From: an uncultured delta proteobacterium
Lineage (GTDB): Bacteria; Myxococcota_A; Bradymonadia; REDH01
Direction: 5' to 3'
DNA: 12,136 nucleotides
Assembly (NCBI GenBank): GCA_903912275.1
Contig: CAIWGR010000596.1
Span: forward strand, 1-12,136
Of the stretch, positions 7,569 through 12,136 are shown piece by piece. The position numbers and the translations under genes were made by a program. Below the pieces are notes generated by a model that did not search any database, had not been told where the DNA came from, and saw only the letters and a program-made list of their open reading frames with translations. Positions within the stretch are counted from its first letter, which is position 1, and every line of letters begins with the position of its first letter.

Positions 7569-7820
7569 TGTTTCCGCCAACAACCACCCCGAAGAACTTG
7601 GGAGGTATACGAGCGATATCGACGCCGGAGCCCATCAACAAGACAGGCTGCGCGAGGTCGCACGGTGGCTAACCGCTCGCTCCCACCATGCAACTTTTCG
7701 ACGGGGCGCGTTATCCCGCGTCATCTGCATGACCGACCTGCTCCATGGCCCGACCAAACCTCACCAAGCCCGCTCTTGCGCCTCTGCCTCGACAGCCCCG
7801 ACCGCCCTGAGTAAGCCCGC

Positions 7821-7833
7821 ACCTGCGCCAGGT
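7821..7833. promoter_or_regulatory. Short inverted repeat before the SDR gene
   Basis: ACCTG-CGC-CAGGT is a perfect 5-bp inverted repeat with a 3-nt centre. It ends 26 bp before the dehydrogenase ATG and just ahead of its GGAG ribosome site. It could be a repressor site or a small leader hairpin. In GC-rich DNA an element this short may also be chance. Confidence 0.25.
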
Positions 7834-7859
7834 CGGCGCCCGAACGACGGAGCAGGCAG

Positions 7860-8627
7860 ATGGAACGCAACGGTCAGATCGCATTGGTGGTAGGTGGTGC
7901 TTCGGGTCTTGGCGCGGCAACGGTTCGCCGCCTCCACGCGGCCGGCGTCCAGGTCTTCATCGGTGACCGCAACGCAGAGGTGGGCAACGCCCTCGCCGCC
8001 GAGCTCGGTGAAGGCGCCTCGTTTGTGCCAGTCGACGTGACTGACGAAGCCAGCGTGAAGGCTGCCGTCGCCACCGCCGCCGCTGCTGGCCCCCTCCGCA
8101 TCGCGGTCAACACCGCCGGCGTCGGCATGGCCGCCAAGCTCCTTGGCCGCGACGGCTCGCCGCACGACCTCGGCGTCTTCGAGATGGTGATGAAGATCAA
8201 CCTCTTCGGCACCTTCAACGTGCTCCGTTACGCAGCAGCAGCCATGGCCACCAACGAGCCGCTGACGAGCGGCGAGCGTGGCGTGGTCATCAACACGGCC
8301 TCGATTGCCGGTTACGACGGCCAGATTGGCCAGATCGCCTACGCCTCCTCCAAGGCCGGCGTCATCGGCATGACGCTGCCTGCGGCGCGCGACCTGATGA
8401 AGAACAACATCCGGGTCGTCACCATCGCCCCCGGCGTCTTCGACACCCCGCTGCTCGCCATGCTCCCCGCGCCCGCCCGCGAGGCGCTCGAGGCCACGGT
8501 CCCCAACCCCAGCCGGCTCGGCAAGCCCGATGAGTATGCTCAGCTGGCCTGTGCCATCATCGACAACGGCTACCTCAACGGCGAGGTCATCCGCCTCGAC
8601 GGCGCCCTCCGGATGCCGCCCCGCTGA
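7860..8627 (+). CDS. Short-chain dehydrogenase, HSD10-like 3-hydroxyacyl-CoA dehydrogenase
   Basis: 255 aa, the usual length of a classical SDR. The ATG at 7860 follows GGAG by 7 nt. The Rossmann cofactor loop GGASGLG is at residues 12-18, a conserved Asp at 59, the NTAG motif at 84-87, and the catalytic tetrad is Asn114, Ser148, Tyr161 and Lys165 (YxxxK), with the PG motif at 191-192. Segments such as GTFNVLR, RGVVINTAS, GMTLP.ARDL, VTIAPGVF.TPLL, PSRLG and LNGEVIRLDGA.RM closely follow human HSD17B10 and bacterial relatives. Those enzymes oxidise 3-hydroxyacyl-CoA and 2-methyl-3-hydroxybutyryl-CoA with NAD+ in fatty-acid and isoleucine breakdown. It is cytoplasmic, with no signal peptide. 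No other catabolic gene is adjacent, so the physiological substrate is inferred from family resemblance. Confidence 0.92.
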   Translation: MERNGQIALVVGGASGLGAATVRRLHAAGVQVFIGDRNAEVGNALAAELGEGASFVPVDVTDEASVKAAVATAAAAGPLRIAVNTAGVGMAAKLLGRDGSPHDLGVFEMVMKINLFGTFNVLRYAAAAMATNEPLTSGERGVVINTASIAGYDGQIGQIAYASSKAGVIGMTLPAARDLMKNNIRVVTIAPGVFDTPLLAMLPAPAREALEATVPNPSRLGKPDEYAQLACAIIDNGYLNGEVIRLDGALRMPPR

Positions 8628-8647
8628 AACGGGCGGCCGCCTTCAGC
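8623..8647. terminator. Compact hairpin spanning the convergent stop region
   Basis: GCTGAA (8623-8628) pairs with TTCAGC (8642-8647). The enclosed loop contains the palindrome GGCGGCCGCC (8632-8641). The stem includes the dehydrogenase TGA (8625-8627) and touches the TAG of the opposing gene (8647-8649). There is no good T tract, so an intrinsic terminator is uncertain. The two genes are separated by only 19 bp. Confidence 0.3.
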
Positions 8648-9558
8648 TACCGCGCGCCGTCGGAAGACCGGTTGCTCGTGAGCGCGGCAAGCTCGCGCTC
8701 GACCAGCTCGCGTAAGGCAGCCAGCGTGAGCGTGCTGAGCCGCTCCACCTCCGCAGGCGACATCAAGCGCGACGCAATCGCGAGCAACGTACGCGCCTCG
8801 CCCTCTTGCCGGCCCTCTTGCCGGCCCTCTTGCCGGCCCGCCTTTCGACCCCGCCGCTCGCTCCATCGAATGAGATGGTCGCGGTAGGGAGAGGGTGGCA
8901 GCGTGCGAAACTCTTCGTGGAGTGCGCGTAGTTCGTCCTTCGTCATTGGTACCTCCTGTCGTGCCATCCGTTTCTTCAACTCCTCTCGAACATCGCTCGG
9001 CAGCAGCGGGTCCGTCAAGAAGTGGTCCATGCGCTCCTTTGCCTCGGCGGTGTTGCGTGAGGCAAAGACCCCGCGGAGCAGCGCGTAGCCCGGCGCCCGC
9101 GTCAGCAGGCCGGTTACGACGATGTAGGCCGCGCCCCGCCGCCCGCGGGGAACCTGCCAAATGCCGGGCTCCAGCAGTACCGCTTCGTGATAGCCGATGC
9201 GGGCGCGCGGGGGACGACGGCAGATGATGAGGAGCACCGCCTCGTCGGGGTCGTCGGGTGGGGGCACCAGCAGCGGCTGCGCCAGATGCCGGCGGAACTT
9301 GCTCGCCGAGATCTGGCCCGACTCGAGTTCGATGACGATGCGCCGACCTTCGACAAAGCGTCTCAGCGGCTCAAGCGAAGCGGGGAGCCGTTCGCGCGCA
9401 TCGACCATGATGTCTACGAAGTAGCCGTGGCGCGGCTGCGGCACCTGCTCCTGCACCAGCTCGAGCGGAAAGCCGGGCAGCAGAAAGGTGGTGCCCCGCC
9501 ATTCCTCCCAGTTGCGGAGAGGGGATGGAAGCGGCGCGTGTTTGTTGAGAGCGAACAT
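8647..9558 (-). CDS. Rpn/PD-(D/E)XK-like protein with GRQEG tail
   Basis: 303 aa. The ATG at 9558 follows GAGG by 6 nt. The N-terminal half has a core-like pattern: HGYFVDIMVD (45-53), then RRIVIELESG (72-81) with a downstream Lys87 and a hydrophobic strand AVLLIICRR (107-115). This vaguely resembles a PD-(D/E)XK fold, but I cannot assign the catalytic triad. The stronger clue is the C-terminus: a basic RRGRKAG segment and three GRQE units (241-252), then a helical SPAEVERLSTLTLAALREL segment. This is typical of Rpn-type recombination-promoting nuclease/'transposase' families, abundant and multicopy in myxobacteria and cyanobacteria. No terminal inverted repeats or partner transposase were seen, so this is not an insertion sequence. 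It converges on the dehydrogenase and diverges from prmC. The nuclease call is tentative. Confidence 0.5.
   Translation of the reverse strand: MFALNKHAPLPSPLRNWEEWRGTTFLLPGFPLELVQEQVPQPRHGYFVDIMVDARERLPASLEPLRRFVEGRRIVIELESGQISASKFRRHLAQPLLVPPPDDPDEAVLLIICRRPPRARIGYHEAVLLEPGIWQVPRGRRGAAYIVVTGLLTRAPGYALLRGVFASRNTAEAKERMDHFLTDPLLPSDVREELKKRMARQEVPMTKDELRALHEEFRTLPPSPYRDHLIRWSERRGRKAGRQEGRQEGRQEGEARTLLAIASRLMSPAEVERLSTLTLAALRELVERELAALTSNRSSDGAR
8801..8836 (-). repeat. Three perfect copies of a 12-bp repeat
   Basis: CCCTCTTGCCGG occurs three times head to tail at 8801, 8813 and 8825, then decays. On the minus strand it encodes consecutive GRQE units of the nuclease-like protein. Because 12 is a multiple of three, copy-number change would keep the frame. 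Such slippage-prone tracts are common in tails of this family. Confidence 0.9.
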
Positions 9559-9567
9559 GACGAACCT

Positions 9568-9583
9568 CAGTGTTGTGACACTG
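9568..9583. promoter_or_regulatory. Inverted repeat before the nuclease-like gene
   Basis: CAGTGT-TGTG-ACACTG is a perfect 6-bp inverted repeat with a 4-nt centre, 9 bp upstream of the minus-strand ATG and touching its GAGG ribosome site (complement of 9565-9568). It could be an operator for a repressor, or an RNA hairpin partly hiding the ribosome site. It lies in the 145-bp region shared with the divergent prmC. Confidence 0.4.
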
Positions 9584-9610
9584 GGTTATCGTCGTTCGGC
9601 GCCGGTTGTT

Positions 9611-9656
9611 GCGGGGCGCGGTGCAGATTGTTGGAGCGCGCCCTGCGGCGCCCCGC
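9611..9656 (+). other. GC-rich stem-loop in the prmC upstream region
   Basis: GCGGGGCGC (9611-9619) pairs with GCGCCCCGC (9648-9656), and inside it GCAG (9623-9626) pairs with CTGC (9643-9646), leaving a 16-nt loop. It ends 47 bp before the prmC ATG. If transcription starts upstream of it, this would be a leader structure. There is no T tract. Chance pairing is possible in DNA this GC-rich. Confidence 0.3.
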
Positions 9657-9703
9657 CGACGCCGTGGTTGCCCCGCGCCACGCCTTCCGACTAGGCAGGG
9701 CGC

Positions 9704-10579
9704 ATGGCCGCTCCCATCGCCCGCGATCTGCTCAAGACCACCGCCGACTTTCTCCAGTCGCGCGGCTCCCGATCGGCGCGCCTCGATGCCGACCTGCTCC
9801 TCTGCCAGGTGCTCGGCCTCTCCCGGACCCAGCTCTACATGGACCTCATGCGGCCCCTCACCACCGCAGAGGTGGACGGCTACCGGGCGCTGGTGAAGCG
9901 GCGGGCCAAGCTGGAGCCCATCGCCTACATCGCCGGCACCAAGGGCTTCTGGAAGCATGACTTCGCTGTCGACAAGCGGGTGCTCATCCCCCGCCCCGAG
10001 ACCGAGCTGCTTGTAGAGGCCGCCACCAAGGCGCTGGTAGCCCGCAAGGAGGAGCCGCTCCGGATCGTCGATGTGGGGACGGGCTCGGGCTGCATCGCCT
10101 GCTCGCTGGCGGCAGAGTTCCCGCAGGCCACCGTGGTGGCCATCGACGCCTCGGCCGATGCGCTGGAGGTGGCCGCTGCCAACGCCACCACGCTCGGGCT
10201 GCGCGAACGGGTGAAGCTGGTGCGGGGCGACCTGCTCGCGCCGCTGCTGGCGCGGGGCTCGAAGGTAGACCTGATTGTCTCCAACCCGCCCTACATCGGC
10301 ACCGGTGAGCGGGAGCGGATGGATGAGGATGTGAAGCTGCACGAGCCCGAGCTGGCGCTCTTTGCGGGGCGCGACGGGCTCGACCTGATCCGGCGGTTGG
10401 TGGTCGAGGCGGCACAGCTGCTCGAGCCCGAGGGCTACCTCTTTGTGGAGCATGGCGACCTGCAGGGGCCGGCGACCCGCGCGCTGGCCGAAGCGGCGGG
10501 GCTGGAACAGGTGACGACGCTCAAGGATTACAGCCACCTCGACAGGCTGCTGGTGGCCCGCAAGCCGCCCGCCGCCTGA
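9704..10579 (+). CDS. prmC: PrmC, release factor N5-glutamine methyltransferase
   Basis: 291 aa, normal for the family. PrmC methylates the Gln of the GGQ motif in release factors RF1 and RF2 using S-adenosylmethionine, raising termination efficiency in the cytoplasm. Residues 1-80 form the helical N-terminal release-factor-binding domain, ending EPIAYIAGT. Then come the linker motif IPRPETE (95-101), the SAM-binding loop DVGTGSGC (123-130), the acidic ribose-binding Asp148 and the diagnostic NPPY (194-197) that holds the substrate glutamine. HEPELAL (213-219), AGRDGLD (221-227) and VEHG (248-251) also match E. coli PrmC. AGG lies 8 nt upstream of the ATG. prfA, a frequent neighbour elsewhere, is not in the window. 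The next gene starts 38 bp downstream on the same strand. Confidence 0.96.
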   Translation: MAAPIARDLLKTTADFLQSRGSRSARLDADLLLCQVLGLSRTQLYMDLMRPLTTAEVDGYRALVKRRAKLEPIAYIAGTKGFWKHDFAVDKRVLIPRPETELLVEAATKALVARKEEPLRIVDVGTGSGCIACSLAAEFPQATVVAIDASADALEVAAANATTLGLRERVKLVRGDLLAPLLARGSKVDLIVSNPPYIGTGERERMDEDVKLHEPELALFAGRDGLDLIRRLVVEAAQLLEPEGYLFVEHGDLQGPATRALAEAAGLEQVTTLKDYSHLDRLLVARKPPAA

Positions 10580-10617
10580 GCCCAACGCAACGAATTCAGC
10601 CCACCCCGGATGCTGCG

Positions 10618-11628
10618 ATGAGACCCCCTCGTCTTGCCCTGCTCATGCTCCTCACCACCGCCTGCGGCGCCCCCTGCAAACCCGCGCAGGGAAGCACGGT
10701 GGTTGCAGCGCCGGCACCCTTGGCGACCGCTCCGGCGACGCCGCCCGTAGCCGAGCTTCGCGCGGAGGCGAGCGGCCACGCGTCGGGCAGCGGCTCGGGC
10801 AGCGCCGACGGGAGCGGAAGCTGCGGCCATTACGCCGATCCGATTCGGCGGGGCGAGCTGCCCGCGGTGCTCGACGAGGCCTCTGGGCTCACGAGCAGCC
10901 GCTGGTCCGGCGACCGGATCTGGGCCCACAACGACTCGGGAGACAGCGCCCGCCTCTTTGCCCTCGACCGCGCCGGCAAGCTGCTCGCCACCGTCTCGCT
11001 CGACGGGGCTAAGGCGAAGGATTGGGAGGACATCGCGCGCGGGCCCTGCGCCCCCGGCGAGGCGGCCCGCAGCTGCCTCTACGTGGCCGACATGGGCGAC
11101 AACAAAGAGAAGCGGGATGAGGTGCGCTTCTACCGCTTTGCCGAGCCCGAAAGTCTCACTTCGGAGATGACCGTGACCGCCTTTGAGACGATGGAGCTCC
11201 GCTACCCCGTGGGGCCGCTCAACGCCGAGGCGATCTGGGTAGATGAGCAGGCGCGGGTGGTCATCCTGAGCAAGGAGGAGAACCGGACCCGCATCTTTGT
11301 GGCGCCCTTTGCGGCCGGCGGGCCGGTGACCGCGACGCTGGTGGGCGAGCGCAAGCTGGAGGGGGGCAACCTCTTCATGGCGGAGCTGGTGACGGCCGCC
11401 GACTACGACGCCTCGCGGCGGCGCGTGGCCTTCCGTACCTACCGCAACGCCTACGAGTGGCGGCTGCCTGCAGGTGCCGGCGCAGAGGCGCTCGGCGCGC
11501 TTACGCCCGAGGTGCTGCCGCTGGCGCTGGAGCCACAGGGCGAGGCCATCGCCTACCTGCCTGGCGGGCTGGTGACGACCTCGGAGACGGCTGGTTCGCC
11601 GCTCTTCTACTACGACTGCCGGCCCTAG
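10618..11628 (+). CDS. Putative beta-propeller lipoprotein of unknown function
   Basis: 336 aa. The ATG at 10618 is preceded by GGA with 7 nt spacing. MRPPRLALLMLLTTAC is a short lipoprotein-type signal; Cys16 would be lipidated, although the residue at -3 is Thr rather than the preferred Leu, so the lipobox is weak. Residues 26-69 are an Ala/Pro- then Gly/Ser-rich linker. From residue 80 on there is a globular domain with motifs I associate with uncharacterised secreted propeller-like proteins: EASGL (87-91), WAHNDSGD (102-109), DWEDIA (135-140), YVADMGDN (155-162), then AEAIW and DYDASRRRVAFRTY. The Asp-rich turns could bind calcium, but this is inferred. There is no catalytic signature. 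It may be co-transcribed with prmC, though a functional link is not evident. Confidence 0.75.
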   Translation: MRPPRLALLMLLTTACGAPCKPAQGSTVVAAPAPLATAPATPPVAELRAEASGHASGSGSGSADGSGSCGHYADPIRRGELPAVLDEASGLTSSRWSGDRIWAHNDSGDSARLFALDRAGKLLATVSLDGAKAKDWEDIARGPCAPGEAARSCLYVADMGDNKEKRDEVRFYRFAEPESLTSEMTVTAFETMELRYPVGPLNAEAIWVDEQARVVILSKEENRTRIFVAPFAAGGPVTATLVGERKLEGGNLFMAELVTAADYDASRRRVAFRTYRNAYEWRLPAGAGAEALGALTPEVLPLALEPQGEAIAYLPGGLVTTSETAGSPLFYYDCRP

Positions 11629-11641
11629 CCGTAGGGGCTAG
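11625..11641. other. Small hairpin across two opposing TAG stop codons
   Basis: CTAGCC (11625-11630) pairs with GGCTAG (11636-11641) around a 5-nt loop. The stem contains the TAG of the lipoprotein gene and the complement of the TAG of the opposing gene. With no T tract and only 6 bp, terminator function is doubtful. Confidence 0.25.
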
Positions 11642-12136
11642 TAGCCCGACTTCCAGGAGAGCAGCGCCATGGGGGTTCCGTCGACCACCTCGGCGCGGAA
11701 GCGGAGGGTGCGGCTGCGCTCGATCATGGCGAGGCAGGCGAGCGGCATGACCTCGTCGCCGAAGGCGGCGAGCCGGTCTGCAGAGGTCCCCTTCTCGCCG
11801 AGCGCGCGGGTGAGGAGCTTGACGAGGGGGCGGCCGGAGAGGGGGCCGGAGGGGCGCTCCTCCTTGGACTCGGCCTCGGGCGCGGCGCTCTCTTCGCTCT
11901 CCGTGATGGCGGATTCGTCGCCCTCGGGGAGTTCGCCGGCCTGAGCCTCGACAGCTTCGGCAGCGGGCTCTTCGCCCGCGACGAGCGTGGGGGCGGGCTT
12001 GGGCTTGCTGGCCCGGAGCAGCGGCATGCAGATGGCGTTGCGGCGGAGCTCCATCTTGGGCTGCAGCTCGTGCTTCTGCTGCACGGCGACGAGCAGCGAG
12101 ATCCAGACGGCGAGGTCGGTGCGGTCGAGCTCCACC
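11638..12136 (-). CDS. C-terminal part of an unidentified protein, truncated by the window edge
   Basis: About 165 residues up to a TAG at 11638-11640. The frame stays open to the window edge. A GTG lies at the very edge, but nothing shows that it is the start, so the gene probably continues beyond. The visible N-terminal part contains LDRTDLAVWISLLVAVQQ, probably helical. A low-complexity Glu/Ala/Ser-rich acidic linker follows, and then a C-terminal segment PLVKLLTRALG...LACLAMIERSRTLRFRAEVV ending SWKSGY. There is no signal peptide or membrane segment in the visible part. I do not recognise the family. It converges on the lipoprotein gene, with stops 9 bp apart. Confidence 0.75.
   Translation of the reverse strand, partial: VELDRTDLAVWISLLVAVQQKHELQPKMELRRNAICMPLLRASKPKPAPTLVAGEEPAAEAVEAQAGELPEGDESAITESEESAAPEAESKEERPSGPLSGRPLVKLLTRALGEKGTSADRLAAFGDEVMPLACLAMIERSRTLRFRAEVVDGTPMALLSWKSGY

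Larger units (their letters stand above)
7420..7859. other. 440-bp divergent intergenic region between the giant gene and the SDR gene
   Basis: No convincing gene lies here; the short open frames lack ribosome sites and coding character. The part from about 7420 to 7620 is clearly less GC-rich than its surroundings. It holds a candidate promoter for the giant gene, a 14-bp palindrome, an imperfect inverted repeat and three GTATAC sites. The part from about 7621 to 7859 returns to high GC and should carry the dehydrogenase promoter, though I could not identify convincing -35/-10 boxes for it. A short inverted repeat lies at 7821-7833, and the dehydrogenase ribosome site GGAG is at 7849-7852. 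Confidence 0.7.

Noticed and set aside
7426..7693. Short minus-strand open frames upstream of the giant gene (for example 71 codons at 7426-7641)
   Set aside because: There is no ribosome site and no coding bias, and they cover the low-GC promoter region with its palindromes.
8632..8641. GGCGGCCGCC palindrome as an independent terminator
   Set aside because: On its own it can fold only a 3-bp stem, and it has no T tract. It is mentioned only as the loop of the larger hairpin.
8647..9558. Nuclease-like gene as part of an insertion sequence
   Set aside because: No terminal inverted repeats, target-site duplications or transposase DDE motif were found around it.
9371..10585. A minus-strand frame of 404 codons opposite prmC
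   Set aside because: It overlaps clear PrmC motifs on the other strand, runs out of frame into the nuclease-like gene, and its product matches nothing I recognise.
12000..12136. LDRTDLAVWISLL in the last gene as a TrfA-like plasmid replication initiator
   Set aside because: The resemblance covers only about a dozen residues, the rest of the visible protein does not support it, and no iterons or plasmid genes are present.

Overview
The window is GC-rich chromosomal-type DNA, most likely from a myxobacterium-like or other 'deltaproteobacterial' lineage. That placement is inferred from the strong G/C third-position bias and from one giant secreted protein. This protein combines a MopE-type metal-binding motif (CNGLDDDCDG), twenty Myxococcus-type CD[DE]GN cysteine modules and RCC1 blades, an assembly typical of those bacteria.

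Layout. Positions 1-122 hold the 3' end of an unidentified plus-strand gene that seems to carry a one-base frameshift. It converges on the giant gene, with a strong hairpin terminator between them (147-179). The giant gene fills 196-7419 on the minus strand (2407 aa). It encodes an exported cysteine-rich repeat protein. From N to C terminus this has a lipoprotein-like signal, a unique N-terminal region, a MopE motif, CD[DE]GN modules, an indel-free array of five complete 204-aa super-repeats plus a partial sixth, 42-aa modules, a seven-bladed RCC1-like region nested inside one of those modules, and a predicted second beta-propeller-like region. Its upstream region (7420-7859) is visibly less GC-rich than its surroundings. 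It holds a plausible sigma-70 type promoter, a perfect 14-bp palindrome and three GTATAC sites spaced 45 and 90 bp apart.

The rest is compact and mostly housekeeping. A plus-strand short-chain dehydrogenase (HSD10-like 3-hydroxyacyl-CoA dehydrogenase, 7860-8627) converges on a minus-strand gene with an Rpn/PD-(D/E)XK-like tail (8647-9558). Divergent from that gene are prmC (9704-10579, release-factor glutamine methyltransferase) and a putative propeller-type lipoprotein (10618-11628), possibly co-transcribed. The window ends in a convergent, truncated minus-strand gene of unknown function (11638 to the edge).

I see no rRNA, tRNA, CRISPR array, insertion sequence or prophage. There is no evidence that the genes form one pathway. 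The strongest unusual signal is the architecture and repeat history of the giant protein, together with its structured promoter region.
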